A stretch of 64,000 bases of DNA, from NCBI GenBank assembly GCA_037046735.1, contig JBAOHC010000020.1, positions 124,001 through 188,000 of the forward strand, written 5' to 3'. Position 1 is the stretch's first letter. Each line of letters begins with the position of its first letter. Below, piece by piece: positions 51,880 through 60,728 of this stretch. The notes under the pieces are model-generated. The model made no database searches, was not told where the DNA came from, and was given only the letters and a program-made list of their open reading frames with translations. Origin of the DNA: JADKAV01 sp037046735. GTDB taxonomy: Bacteria > Actinomycetota > Actinomycetes > S36-B12 > UBA10799. Both the position numbers and the translations under genes were made by a program.

Positions 51880-51886
51880 GCAACGA

Positions 51887-51928
51887 CACGAGGCCCCCAA
51901 CCGTCCATGCGACGGTGGGGGCCTCGTG
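51887..51928. terminator. strong hairpin downstream of etfA (proximal)
   Basis: Left arm 51887-51905, right arm 51911-51928: an 18-base stem with one bulged A and a 5-base loop, GC-rich, starting 11 bases after the etfA stop. Probable terminator of etfBA, without a T-run as is common in GC-rich actinobacteria. Confidence 0.75.
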
Positions 51929-51938
51929 GTGACACGGA

Positions 51939-52892
51939 TTAACCCTTGCGCTTGCCGATCTCCTCGGTGAGCTGCGGCACGACGTTGAAGAGGTCGCCCA
52001 CCACGCCGTAATCGGCCAGTTCGAAGATCGGCGCCTCCGGATCCTTGTTGACGACGATGATCGTCTTCGAGGTCTGCATCCCGGCGCGGTGCTGGATCGC
52101 CCCCGAGATGCCGTTGGCGATGTACAGCTGCGGGGAGACCGTCTTACCGGTCTGGCCCACCTGGTACTGGTGGGGGTACCAACCAGCGTCGGTGGCGGCC
52201 CGGGATGCTCCGACCGCGGCACCCAGTGAATCCGCCAACTTCTCAATCACATCGAAGCCTTCGGCACCTCCGACACCACGACCACCCGACACCACGATGG
52301 CGGCCTCGGCGAGCTCGGGGCGCGCACCCTTCTCCTCGGTGACCCGCTCGGTGATCTTCGCGGCGGTGGCCGCCGGGGACAGAGCGACGGACACGTCCTG
52401 CCGCGTGCCAGCGGCCGGCGCGGCCTGCGGAGGCGTGGAGTTGGGACGCACGGTGATGATCGGCGTGCCTGTGGTGACGCGCGACTGCACGATGGTCGAT
52501 CCACCGAAGATGCTCTGCGTGGCCACGAAGTCAGCCGAGACGCCCACGGCATCGGTGATCACGCCGCTGTTGGTCTTGACCGCCAGGCGTCCGGCGATCT
52601 CCTTGCCTTCAGCCGTGGAGGGGATGAGCACCGCCGCCGGGGACTTCTCGGCGACGAGCTGCGCCAGCAGTTCCGCCTTCGGTGCCACAACGTGATCAAC
52701 CAGGTCAGCCGCTTCCGCGACGTACACGGTGGTGGCACCGTACTCGGCCAGGGTCGGCAGGGCCGCGTCAGCGCCGGCACCCACGTAGACCGCCGCGGGT
52801 TCACCCAGTGAACCGGCCAGGGTGAGCAGTTCCAGGCTCACCTTCTTGACCGAGCCGTCCACGTGGTCAATAAGAACGAGAATTTCAGCCAT
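51939..52892 (-). CDS. etfA: electron transfer flavoprotein alpha subunit
   Basis: FAD-binding subunit of ETF, which carries electrons from acyl-CoA and other dehydrogenases to the respiratory chain. It is 317 residues. The C-terminal FAD domain is intact (SGGRGVGGAEGF, ISGAIQHRAGMQTSKTI, NKDPEAPIFELADYGVVGD). It lies 15 bases after etfB. Order and orientation relative to the divergent methyltransferase gene match Rv3028c-Rv3029c-Rv3030. Confidence 0.97.
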   Translation of the reverse strand: MAEILVLIDHVDGSVKKVSLELLTLAGSLGEPAAVYVGAGADAALPTLAEYGATTVYVAEAADLVDHVVAPKAELLAQLVAEKSPAAVLIPSTAEGKEIAGRLAVKTNSGVITDAVGVSADFVATQSIFGGSTIVQSRVTTGTPIITVRPNSTPPQAAPAAGTRQDVSVALSPAATAAKITERVTEEKGARPELAEAAIVVSGGRGVGGAEGFDVIEKLADSLGAAVGASRAATDAGWYPHQYQVGQTGKTVSPQLYIANGISGAIQHRAGMQTSKTIIVVNKDPEAPIFELADYGVVGDLFNVVPQLTEEIGKRKG

Positions 52893-52907
52893 TGTTTCGT
52901 GTTCTCC

Positions 52908-53690
52908 CTAGATGAACTTCTGCGTGGACAGGTACTCGGCGATCTTCACGCCACCATCGCCGTCATCAGTGACGACGGTGCCTGCGGCCCGCGGCGGGGC
53001 GGCGGCGAAGTCCGCAACCTCGCTCCACGCAGCACCCAGGCCGACCGCAGCAGGCTCGATGCCGGCGTCGGTGATCGTGATGACCTCCACGGGCTTCTTC
53101 TTGGCGGCCATGATGCCCTTGAACGAGGGGTAGCGGGGTTCGTTGATCTTCTCCACCACGGAGACAACGGCCGGGGTGCTGGCCTCGACCACGTCGTAGC
53201 CGTAGTCGGTGAGGCGGTGCGCCGTCACGGTGCCATCCCCGGGTGCGTTCACCTTGTTCGCGAACGTCAACTGGGGCAGGCCCAGTCGCTCGGCGACCAT
53301 AGCTGGGATCACACTCATGCGGGCGTCGGTCGACTCCGATCCGAAGAGGATGAGGTCCACGCCCCGGCCCTCGATGACCTTGGCAATGGCGAGCGAGGTG
53401 GCGATCGCGTCGGACCCGGCCAGGCCGTCATCCTGGATGTGGATACCGGCGTTGGCGCCCATGCTCAGGGCCTTGCGGATCGTCTCGTTGGACTGCGACG
53501 GACCCATCGACAGCACGGTGACCTCACCGCCGGTGGCTTCAGCGATCTTCAGTGCCTCCTCGACAGCGTACTCATCGAGTTCGTTCATGACGCCATCCAC
53601 CGAATCCCGGTCCAGGGTTTTCGAGGCGGGGTCCAGCTTCTTCTCCGACCATGTGTCGGGGACCTGCTTGACGCAGACGACGATCTTCAT
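52908..53690 (-). CDS. etfB: electron transfer flavoprotein beta subunit
   Basis: Partner of etfA that binds AMP and contacts the dehydrogenase. It is 260 residues, beginning MKIVVCVKQVPDTW and containing MNELDEYAVEEALKI and the signature region around NEPRYPSFKGIMAAKKK. The ATG at 53690 was chosen for this family N-terminus and an AAGGAGGT 11 bases upstream; a longer frame to 53768 has no support. Confidence 0.97.
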   Translation of the reverse strand: MKIVVCVKQVPDTWSEKKLDPASKTLDRDSVDGVMNELDEYAVEEALKIAEATGGEVTVLSMGPSQSNETIRKALSMGANAGIHIQDDGLAGSDAIATSLAIAKVIEGRGVDLILFGSESTDARMSVIPAMVAERLGLPQLTFANKVNAPGDGTVTAHRLTDYGYDVVEASTPAVVSVVEKINEPRYPSFKGIMAAKKKPVEVITITDAGIEPAAVGLGAAWSEVADFAAAPPRAAGTVVTDDGDGGVKIAEYLSTQKFI

Positions 53691-53845
53691 GCGGTCAACG
53701 ACCTCCTTGAATGCGAGACACCACGCAGCGCGCGCGGCACTTTCTGCAATGTTACTCGCCAGTAGCAAAGGCGCCCAACGTGACCCCTGTCACCTGAGCG
53801 TCATGACCGGCCGTGAGGGTCGAATGTCCGTTCCGAGGCGTCACC

Positions 53846-53851
53846 TACCCT
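53846..53851 (+). promoter_or_regulatory. putative leaderless -10 element of the sugar-polymer operon
   Basis: TACCCT, 6 bases before the GTG at 53858. Confidence 0.55.
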
Positions 53852-53857
53852 GGGACT

Positions 53858-54568
53858 GTGTCCACAGGCCTGCCGCTGACCGGGGAGCGCACCGTTCCCG
53901 GGATCCCGCGCGAGCAGTACTGGTTCGCCCGCCATGAGGTGGTGTACCGATGGCTGGCCGAGCAGGTTCGCGGGCAGGTGGTGTTGGAGGCCGGCTCCGG
54001 CGAGGGCTATGGCGCGCAGATCCTGCAGGCCGCCGGTGCCACCGTGATCGCCGTCGACTATGACGAGGTGGCCATCCGCCACAGCCACGCCACCTACCGG
54101 CTGCCGCACGTCATGGCCAACCTGGCGGCGCTGCCCGTGCATCACGTGGACGCCGTGATCAGCCTGCAGGTGATCGAACACCTGTGGGACCTGCGCGGCT
54201 TCCTGCGTGAGGTCCGCCGGATCGCGGACTGGACCTGCCTGAGCACCCCCAACCGCCTCACGTTCTCACCAGGTCTAGGTCGGGGTCAGAAGCCGACGAA
54301 CCCGTTCCACGTCGAGGAGTTCGACGCCGAGCAATTGCACGATCTGCTGCGCGGCGCCGGCTTCGGGCAGATCCACATGTTCGGGGTGGACCACGGTCCG
54401 CGCCTGTCGCAACGGCCGACGCTGATCGCCGAGCAGATCCATGCCGCCCTCACCGACAACTGGCCCGCGGAACTCGAGGCCTTCGTGGCCCGGACCGCGT
54501 GTGACGACTTCACCATCTCGCCCGCTGACCTCGAGGACAGCCTCGACCTGGTGGTGGTGGCCCGGTGA
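53858..54568 (+). CDS. class I SAM-dependent methyltransferase (Rv3030-like)
   Basis: A 236-residue methyltransferase: SAM motif VVLEAGSGEGYGAQIL, acidic loop IAVDYDEVAI, then DAVISLQVIEHLWDL, and a C-terminal cap. It begins a plus-strand operon with a GH57 enzyme and a GT4 enzyme, the same trio as Rv3030-Rv3031-Rv3032, which is implicated in 6-O-methylglucose lipopolysaccharide synthesis. O-methylation of a glucan is therefore the best guess; the acceptor is not shown by the sequence. The GTG at 53858 (MSTGLPLTGER) was chosen for its leaderless-type promoter. It overlaps the GH57 gene by 4 bases. Confidence 0.85.
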   Translation: MSTGLPLTGERTVPGIPREQYWFARHEVVYRWLAEQVRGQVVLEAGSGEGYGAQILQAAGATVIAVDYDEVAIRHSHATYRLPHVMANLAALPVHHVDAVISLQVIEHLWDLRGFLREVRRIADWTCLSTPNRLTFSPGLGRGQKPTNPFHVEEFDAEQLHDLLRGAGFGQIHMFGVDHGPRLSQRPTLIAEQIHAALTDNWPAELEAFVARTACDDFTISPADLEDSLDLVVVAR

Positions 54569-55986
54569 TCGGCCGCTTCGCCATGGTGTTGCACAGCCAC
54601 CTGCCGTGGTTGAAGGGACACGGCGCCTGGCCGGTCGGTGAAGAGTGGCTGTACCAGGGCATCGCGACCAGTTACATCCCGGTGATCGAAGCCCTCGAAC
54701 GCCTGGCCGACGCCGGGCACACCGAGGTCCTCACGTTGGGCATCACGCCGGTGCTGGCCGCGCAACTGGATGACCCGGGCACCATCCGCAACGCCGGCAC
54801 CTGGATCGGCGACTGGCAGTGGCGCACCAGTGACCTGCGCGACCGTTCGGCAGCCCACCGGGAGGCCGCCGCGGCCACCCACGCCCAAGAACGTCTGCAG
54901 TACCACCGGGCCGGCTTCTCTGCGGCTCTGCGCCGGCTGGCTGACGCCGGCGTGATCGAACTGCTGGCGGGCCCCGCGGCGCACCCCTTCCAGCCGCTGC
55001 TCGACGAGCGGGTGGCGCACTTCAGCCTGCGGACCGGCCTCGACGACCACCGGCAGCGATTCGGTGCGGTGGACGGCATGTGGGCGCCGGAATGCGGGTA
55101 CCGGCCCGGCCTCGAACGGATCTACGCCGACCAAGGTATCGGGCACTTCCTGCTGGACGGCCCGACCATGCTGCATGTCGGCCGGGACACGCACAGCGCG
55201 TGGACGGTTGGCGACTCCCCCGTAGTGGCGTTCGGCCGCGATCTGTCCGTCACCTACCGGGTGTGGTCCCCGCGCCGGGGATACCCGGGGCACCACGAGT
55301 ACCGCGACTTCCACGTCGTCGACGCCGACGGCTTCCGAACCCGGCGCGTGACAGCCAGCACCGTGCACGGGACGCAGAAGGCCCCGTACCAGCCGGAACT
55401 GGCGGCGATGGCCGTTCGCCGCGATGCCGCCGACTTCGTCGAGGTGGTGCGCAGGCGCCTGGTGGAGTTGCAGAGGTATCGTCCGGATCCGCTGGTCGTG
55501 GCCGCCTACGACACGGAACTCTTCGGGCACTGGTGGTACGAGGGTCCAGCGTGGCTGGAGCAGGTGCTGACGCTGCTGCCGGCGGCCGGGGTGGAGGTCA
55601 CAACGCTGCGCGGGGCGCACGACAGCGTGGCCGGGTCCATCCATCCCGAAGCCGGATCCTGGGGCAGCGGCAAGGACTTCCGCGTGTGGGAGGGTCCACA
55701 GGTCGCCGACATCGTCTACGACAACGACGATCTGCAGCGGCGATGGCTCAAACTCAGCGACCACACCCGGGATCCGCGCCAGACAGAACTGGCCACGCAG
55801 GCGCTGCTGGCCCTGCAGAGCGACTGGGCCTTCATGATCAGCAAGGACAGCGCCGCCGACTACGCACGGGCACGCCATGCTGAACACCATGGCGCGTTCG
55901 CCCGGATCGCGGACGCCATCGAGACCGGGGCCGACGTCCCGCGCGGTGAGCGGCCTTTCCCCCACCTCGACGCCCGCCTGCTCTAG
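54565..55986 (+). CDS. GH57 1,4-alpha-glucan branching enzyme-like protein (Rv3031-like)
   Basis: A 473-residue glycoside hydrolase family 57 protein. HSHLPW at 10-15 is the GH57 first block; the nucleophile is Glu176 (WAPECGY) and the acid/base Asp316 (AAYDTELFGHWW). A C-terminal helical domain follows. Members with this layout make alpha-1,6 branches in glucans; the mycobacterial homologue acts on methylglucose lipopolysaccharide or glycogen. GTG start with a GTGA overlap; the stop TAG is followed directly by the ATG of the GT4 gene. Confidence 0.9.
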   Translation: MIGRFAMVLHSHLPWLKGHGAWPVGEEWLYQGIATSYIPVIEALERLADAGHTEVLTLGITPVLAAQLDDPGTIRNAGTWIGDWQWRTSDLRDRSAAHREAAAATHAQERLQYHRAGFSAALRRLADAGVIELLAGPAAHPFQPLLDERVAHFSLRTGLDDHRQRFGAVDGMWAPECGYRPGLERIYADQGIGHFLLDGPTMLHVGRDTHSAWTVGDSPVVAFGRDLSVTYRVWSPRRGYPGHHEYRDFHVVDADGFRTRRVTASTVHGTQKAPYQPELAAMAVRRDAADFVEVVRRRLVELQRYRPDPLVVAAYDTELFGHWWYEGPAWLEQVLTLLPAAGVEVTTLRGAHDSVAGSIHPEAGSWGSGKDFRVWEGPQVADIVYDNDDLQRRWLKLSDHTRDPRQTELATQALLALQSDWAFMISKDSAADYARARHAEHHGAFARIADAIETGADVPRGERPFPHLDARLL

Positions 55987-57159
55987 ATGCGCATCCTGCA
56001 TCTGGCGTGGGAGTACCCGCCGCTTGTCTACGGCGGCTTGGGCCGCCATGTCGGCGCACTGAGCGCGGCGCAGGCGGCGCTCGGACATGACGTCGTGGTC
56101 GTCACCCAGGGCCAGGGCGACGCGCTCAGCAACGGCGTCCGGGTGGTGCGGGTTCCCAGCGACGAGTTCGTCTACAGCCTGCCGCGCCTGCACACCTGGG
56201 TGGGAGCACTCGACCATGCGATGGGGGTGGCGGCCGCCCGTGAGTCCGCTGATGTGATTCACGCCCACGACTGGATGGTGGGCCGCGGCGCTCGTCACGC
56301 CTGCCTCTTCACCGGGGCGCCGTTGGTGGCCACGATTCACGCCACGGAGGCCGGTCGGCACCGCGGATGGCTGCCCGACGCAGTCAGCGGTGGCGTCCAC
56401 CTCGTGGAGCAGTGGCTGGTCGACGAAGCCGATCAGGTGATCGTCTGCTCATCAGCCATGGCCGATGAGGTGCACCGCGGGCATCGCCGGGCGGACTCGG
56501 TCGTGATTCCCAACGGCATCGACGTGACGGCCTACCAGCGCACCACACAGATCCCGGCCGAGTTGGCCACCGGCTCCCCGCGGCTGTTGTTCGTGGGCCG
56601 TCTGGAGTGGGAGAAGGGTGTCTTCGTCGCGGTGGACGCCATGCCCGCGGTCCTGCGAGAACACCCGCACGCGAGGCTGCGGATCGTTGGGACGGGCGGC
56701 CAGGCAGCGGCTGTGGCAGCCCTGGTGCAGCGGCTCGGCCTACAGAGCCGGGTGGAACTGCTCGGACATGTCGACGAGGGCACGCTGCGCGCGGTGTACT
56801 CCAGTGCTGATCTGCTCCTGGCCCCCAGCTCCTACGAACCCTTCGGCATCGTGGCGCTGGAGGCGGCCGCCATGGGCACCCCGTTGATCGTCGGCGACAG
56901 CGGCGGTTTGGCGGAGTTCGTCACCAGCGAGCGGGGCCGGCGCTGCCCGCCTGACGACCCGGCAGCACTGGCCGGCCAGATCATGGCGGCACTGGCCGCG
57001 CCGGACGACACCGCGCGCCGGGCGCGGGTCGCTCACGCCGCGCTGGACGACTACACGTGGCGCAGCATCGCCGAACGCACGGTGGCGGTGTACCGCCGGG
57101 CCCACCCCACCTCGGCGCCGCCCCGACAGCACCGGCTGTTCAGCCGGCGGATCTGGTGA
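55987..57159 (+). CDS. GT4 alpha-glucosyltransferase (Rv3032-like)
   Basis: A 390-residue GT-B fold retaining glycosyltransferase. PPLVYGGLGRHV (11-22) is the acceptor/nucleotide loop, GRLEWEKG carries the Arg205/Lys210 phosphate pair, and the EX7E motif is Glu284 and Glu292 (YEPFGIVALEAA). In mycobacteria the homologue elongates an alpha-1,4-glucan used for methylglucose lipopolysaccharide. It follows the GH57 gene with zero spacing. The basic C-terminus (HRLFSRRIW) may contact the membrane. Confidence 0.92.
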   Translation: MRILHLAWEYPPLVYGGLGRHVGALSAAQAALGHDVVVVTQGQGDALSNGVRVVRVPSDEFVYSLPRLHTWVGALDHAMGVAAARESADVIHAHDWMVGRGARHACLFTGAPLVATIHATEAGRHRGWLPDAVSGGVHLVEQWLVDEADQVIVCSSAMADEVHRGHRRADSVVIPNGIDVTAYQRTTQIPAELATGSPRLLFVGRLEWEKGVFVAVDAMPAVLREHPHARLRIVGTGGQAAAVAALVQRLGLQSRVELLGHVDEGTLRAVYSSADLLLAPSSYEPFGIVALEAAAMGTPLIVGDSGGLAEFVTSERGRRCPPDDPAALAGQIMAALAAPDDTARRARVAHAALDDYTWRSIAERTVAVYRRAHPTSAPPRQHRLFSRRIW

Positions 57160-57163
57160 ATCG

Positions 57164-57448
57164 CTAGGCCGGCTGGCCGCTGCGCGCCCGCGCGCCACCG
57201 GCGTACGAGCCGAGGTCGACGAAGAACGCGAGCACGACGAAGAACCATGCGAAGCCGGTCACCGGCCCCCAGAACCACCAGATCAACACGTAGGTCAGCG
57301 TGGTGTACGGCAGAAGCAGCAGCCCCAGTAGCGGCGCGACCCAGTTGTCATCGAACGCGCGCTGCACAGCATCTCCGAACAGCCAGATCAGCGCCAGCGC
57401 TACGCGGGGGAAGAAGGCCCCCAGAGCCACAACAAAACACCCGCACAT
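57164..57448 (-). CDS. small conserved membrane protein
   Basis: A 94-residue protein with three hydrophobic segments (about 5-23, 36-55, 60-82) and a short basic tail. The start MCGCFVVALGAFFPR is one I associate with uncharacterised actinobacterial membrane proteins. It has a GGAG site 5 bases before the ATG and lies 2 bases after the ATP-grasp gene, so they are one operon. It converges on the GT4 gene with a 4-base gap. Function unknown. Confidence 0.8.
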   Translation of the reverse strand: MCGCFVVALGAFFPRVALALIWLFGDAVQRAFDDNWVAPLLGLLLLPYTTLTYVLIWWFWGPVTGFAWFFVVLAFFVDLGSYAGGARARSGQPA

Positions 57449-57450
57449 AG

Positions 57451-58917
57451 CTACTCCGATCCGATCTGATCCATGACCGTGACCAGGCGGTCATAGTCGC
57501 TGATGGCCTCATCGAGGGTGTCCGCGATACAGGTGACGCTGACCTTACCGAACTCGGACAGCGCCCCCAACATGAAGAACACACACCCCCGCTCGGTCAC
57601 GGGGTTGAAGGTCAGCCCGTGGGTCACCGCCGCGTCGATCAGTTGCGTGACGGACAACGCGCGGTACGCCTGCGAACGCAGATTGTCGGTGGAGTAGTAG
57701 CACTTGGACCGACCGGTACCCGTCAGGAAGGTCCCCGTCTCCGGTTCGTAGCGACCTTGCGTCATCACGGCCATGGCCATCATTGGATGGGTCGTGCCAC
57801 CCTTGCGCAGGTTGATCTCGATGGCGGCCAAGCGGTCCCCCGCGTCCACGAAGTCCACCGCGAACCGGCCTCTGGCACCGTGGCGACGCAGGACCTCCCC
57901 GACCTCCAACATGGCCGCCTGCACGCGGCTGCGGTATCGGTCGGCCGCGGGGAACATCGAACCCTGGAACACCTGCCCGCCCCCGCCGAGCAACTGGTCG
58001 TGGGTGGACAGGGCCTGCACGAACCCGTGCGGGCTGATGTACCCCTGGGCCGATGGTGACGCCGACACCCCGTCGACGAACTCCTCGACGATGCCGCCCA
58101 TGGCTGCGAATCGCGACGCGAACGAGTCGTAGGTCTCGGCCTGAGCCTGGAAGTGCAGGTGGTGGGGCAGGGCCGCGCGAATGGACTGCTCGTCGCTGCC
58201 GTACGCGTAGTCGTACGTCGCGTTGCCCTCCCCCGAGAATCCCTCCTCGAGCTTCACGACCGCTGTGGCCAATGCCGGATGTTCGGCCTTCAGTGCGGCC
58301 AGAGCCGTCACGACGGCCGCCATGTCCGGCAGCCGCTCGTAGCCGGCCGGCAGATCGACGCCGGCCTCCTGAAACACCTCACGACTGCCCGATTTACTGC
58401 CCAAGGCATCCAACTCCGGAGGGTTTCCGAGTAGCGGCACGTCGAGTGCCGCACTCAGTTCAGCCTCCCACGATGTTGTGTTCATGCAGACGATGCCCGC
58501 CGTCCGGCACGTGGCGATGACATCGCGGATCTCCCGCAATCGGCCAGGGCGTTCCAGCAGCTTCTGGGTCAGCGGTCGCGGCGTGTGGTCGTCGCAGGTG
58601 ATCATCGTGAGGCGGGGCCGGGAGTGGGTGATCGGCACCCCCGGGATGAGGTTCAGGTAATACTCCACAATGTCTTCGGAGATGGATGCGCTGGAGCAGA
58701 ACACGACCTGCATGTGCGGCGAGCACAGTTGCAGCAGCATCGCGAGCAGCCGCTCCTCGTAGTGCTCAATGCCGAGCACGTTCTGCAAGAGTTCCTGGTC
58801 GAACGTCATGCTCGGCACCACGACGATGCAGTGGCGCTCCGACGGCTGGGTGGCGACCGTGCGAGCCATCTCCGGCAGCGCAAGTTCCATCGTCTCGACA
58901 TCGACATGCCCATCCAC
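57451..58917 (-). CDS. PGM1-related ATP-grasp peptide/amide ligase
   Basis: A 488-residue protein. Residues ~25-165 form a pre-ATP-grasp domain (IVVVPSMTFDQELL, TSWEAELSAALDVPLLG); ~170-400 is an ATP-grasp domain with KLEEGFSGEGNA (phosphate loop), GIVEEFVDG and the Mg-binding EINLRKGGTTHPMM. The rest is a helical C-terminal part. The closest known relative by motif is PGM1, the ligase that joins nonproteinogenic amino acids to peptides in pheganomycin synthesis. The substrate here is unknown. Start GTG; TAATCT lies 6 bases upstream (leaderless type). It precedes the small membrane protein gene. Confidence 0.85.
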   Translation of the reverse strand: MDGHVDVETMELALPEMARTVATQPSERHCIVVVPSMTFDQELLQNVLGIEHYEERLLAMLLQLCSPHMQVVFCSSASISEDIVEYYLNLIPGVPITHSRPRLTMITCDDHTPRPLTQKLLERPGRLREIRDVIATCRTAGIVCMNTTSWEAELSAALDVPLLGNPPELDALGSKSGSREVFQEAGVDLPAGYERLPDMAAVVTALAALKAEHPALATAVVKLEEGFSGEGNATYDYAYGSDEQSIRAALPHHLHFQAQAETYDSFASRFAAMGGIVEEFVDGVSASPSAQGYISPHGFVQALSTHDQLLGGGGQVFQGSMFPAADRYRSRVQAAMLEVGEVLRRHGARGRFAVDFVDAGDRLAAIEINLRKGGTTHPMMAMAVMTQGRYEPETGTFLTGTGRSKCYYSTDNLRSQAYRALSVTQLIDAAVTHGLTFNPVTERGCVFFMLGALSEFGKVSVTCIADTLDEAISDYDRLVTVMDQIGSE

Positions 58918-58923
58918 CCGTAC

Positions 58924-58929
58924 AGATTA
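58924..58929 (-). promoter_or_regulatory. putative leaderless -10 element of the ATP-grasp ligase gene
   Basis: TAATCT on the minus strand, 6 bases before the GTG at 58917. Confidence 0.55.
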
Positions 58930-59088
58930 GCGGCTGGCGGGTCCTGCGGGTCGAGACCTTGCCGTGGGTATCTGCCGTGACCGGGCCTCGTGATCGGGGA
59001 CCGGCTCACGCGTCGATTGGGCATTTGTTGTTGCGACACGCCGGGCGGATTTCCACCCTGTGCCCAGTTGCTGGGCGGAAGGCGCGAC

Positions 59089-59787
59089 TCAGGCGTCCAA
59101 GTGTTCGTCGACGGCCACTCTGGTCTTGCGGGCAATGTCGGCCAACGCGGCACGCCGCGCGGCGGCCTTGTCGTACTCGGCCTGCCGGTCCTTGAGCACC
59201 CGGGCCGGTACGCCGCCGACCACGGATCCTGCCGGCACATGGCCGCGCACCACGGAGTTGGCGGCCAACACACACCCCGCGCCCACGAACGTGCCGCGGG
59301 TCACGGTCACCTTCGCCCCCAGCCAGCAGTCCGGTCCGATCCGCACTGGACTCTTCACGATGCCCTGATCCTTGATCGGCAGGTTCACATCATCGAAGAC
59401 ATGGTCGAAGTCGCAGATGTACACCCAGTCGGCGATGATGCTGGACCCGCCGATCTCGATGTCCAGATACGTGTTGATCGTGTTGTCGCGACCGAATACC
59501 GTCTTGTCGCCCACCCGCAAGGTGCCTTCGTGCACGCGTAACCGGTTCTCCTCACCGACGTGCACCCATCTGCCCAGGATGAGTTGCCCGTAGCCGCGGC
59601 GGGCGTACAGCTCCACGCGGCGGCCGATGAAGACGAAGCCCTCGGTGATGATGTGCGGGTTGCGCAGCTTGAACCAGAGGAAGCGCCAGTAGCGCACCAG
59701 GTACCACCAGGACCAGGCCCGGTTGCGCACGATCCACTTCAGCGAGGCCCAGGTGAGGAAGCGGGCGTTGCGCGGATCCCGGGTCAC
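59089..59787 (-). CDS. left-handed beta-helix (hexapeptide) acyltransferase
   Basis: A 232-residue transferase of the WbbJ/Maa type. After a basic, aromatic N-terminus (residues 1-45, WSWWYLVRYWRFLWFK, probably membrane-associating) come hexapeptide turns, e.g. GKDxx-like coils and VRIGPDCWLGAKVTVTRG, ending with the family tail VVGGVPARVLKD. DFDHVFDD holds the likely catalytic His. Similar genes lie near Rv3032 in mycobacteria and are proposed to acylate sugar polymers. The GTG start overlaps the methyltransferase stop (GTGA). Confidence 0.88.
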   Translation of the reverse strand: MTRDPRNARFLTWASLKWIVRNRAWSWWYLVRYWRFLWFKLRNPHIITEGFVFIGRRVELYARRGYGQLILGRWVHVGEENRLRVHEGTLRVGDKTVFGRDNTINTYLDIEIGGSSIIADWVYICDFDHVFDDVNLPIKDQGIVKSPVRIGPDCWLGAKVTVTRGTFVGAGCVLAANSVVRGHVPAGSVVGGVPARVLKDRQAEYDKAAARRAALADIARKTRVAVDEHLDA

Positions 59788-60728
59788 GCCTTGAGCCCGG
59801 TGACGCTCACGTTGTAGAAGTACTGGTCAGGCACGATGTGGCTCATGACCTTGGCGTCCAGCGTGGACAGGCCCAGCCATGTGCCATAGGCGAAGTACGC
59901 CCACTTCTTACCCAGCGAGCCCGGCTTGACCGCCGCCTCGACCGTGCGGATCGGCCAGCCGAACCACGACGCGGTGAGCTCCTCGGTCACGGTCGTGACC
60001 TCGATGGCGCCTGCGCGCACACACAGGTGCCGCAGTTCCGCCGGGTCGAAGGTGTGGATGTCCACGACCGCCTCGAGAAACGCGACGCGCGATGACTCGT
60101 CCAGTACCGCGTCGGCCTGGGCATACCTGCCCCGCATACCGGGCAGGTGGGAGATGCGCCTGGCCGCCGACCAGGTCCACTGGGACAGCTTGCGGGCGAC
60201 GAAGTCACCCTTGGCAGTGGGCTCACCGGCGAACACGAAGCGACCGCCGGGTTTGAGCACCCGCAGCACCTCCCGCATCGCCTGGTCGAGATCCGGGATG
60301 TGGTGCAGCACGGCATGGCCGATCACGAGGTCGAACGTGTCATCGTCGTAGGGCAGGGTCTCGGCGTCGGCCACTCGGCCCTCGAGTTCGAAGCCCAGCG
60401 AACGCCCGTTGTTCTTTGCGACCTCGACCATGCCCGGCGACAGGTCGGTGACATGGCCGTCGTCCAGGACGCCGGCCAGTTTCAGGTTGAGCAGGAAGAA
60501 TCCGGTGCCGCAGCCCAGTTCCAGGGCGCTGTCGTAGGGCAAGCCCTGATCGCCGGCGACGTTGACGAAGCGGTCCCGGGCGTAGGTGATGCAGCGCTCG
60601 TCGAAGGAGATCGACCACTTGTCGTCGTAGGTCTGGGCCTCCCAGTCGTGGTACAGGACGTTGGCCAGCTTCGGGTCGTTCCAGGCCTGCTGGATCTGCT
60701 CGGAGGTGGGTGGGTTCATCGCTGTCAT
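59784..60728 (-). CDS. class I SAM-dependent methyltransferase (Rv3038c-like)
   Basis: A 314-residue methyltransferase with SAM motif ALELGCGTGFFLLNL, then DLSPGMVEVAKNNG and LVIGHAVLHHIPDLD. The N-terminus (QQAWNDPKLANVLYHDWEA) and the ~130-residue C-terminal region are family-specific. It lies between the acyltransferase and an enoyl-CoA hydratase gene, as Rv3038c does beside echA17. The acceptor is unknown. ATG at 60728 overlaps the hydratase stop by 4 bases; a second ATG 9 bases in is possible. Confidence 0.85.
   Translation of the reverse strand: MTAMNPPTSEQIQQAWNDPKLANVLYHDWEAQTYDDKWSISFDERCITYARDRFVNVAGDQGLPYDSALELGCGTGFFLLNLKLAGVLDDGHVTDLSPGMVEVAKNNGRSLGFELEGRVADAETLPYDDDTFDLVIGHAVLHHIPDLDQAMREVLRVLKPGGRFVFAGEPTAKGDFVARKLSQWTWSAARRISHLPGMRGRYAQADAVLDESSRVAFLEAVVDIHTFDPAELRHLCVRAGAIEVTTVTEELTASWFGWPIRTVEAAVKPGSLGKKWAYFAYGTWLGLSTLDAKVMSHIVPDQYFYNVSVTGLKA

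Noticed and set aside
54286..56400. A 704-codon open frame on the minus strand opposite the methyltransferase, GH57 and GT4 genes
   Set aside because: It spans three recognisable genes on the other strand and encodes no known motif; it arises from third-position GC bias.
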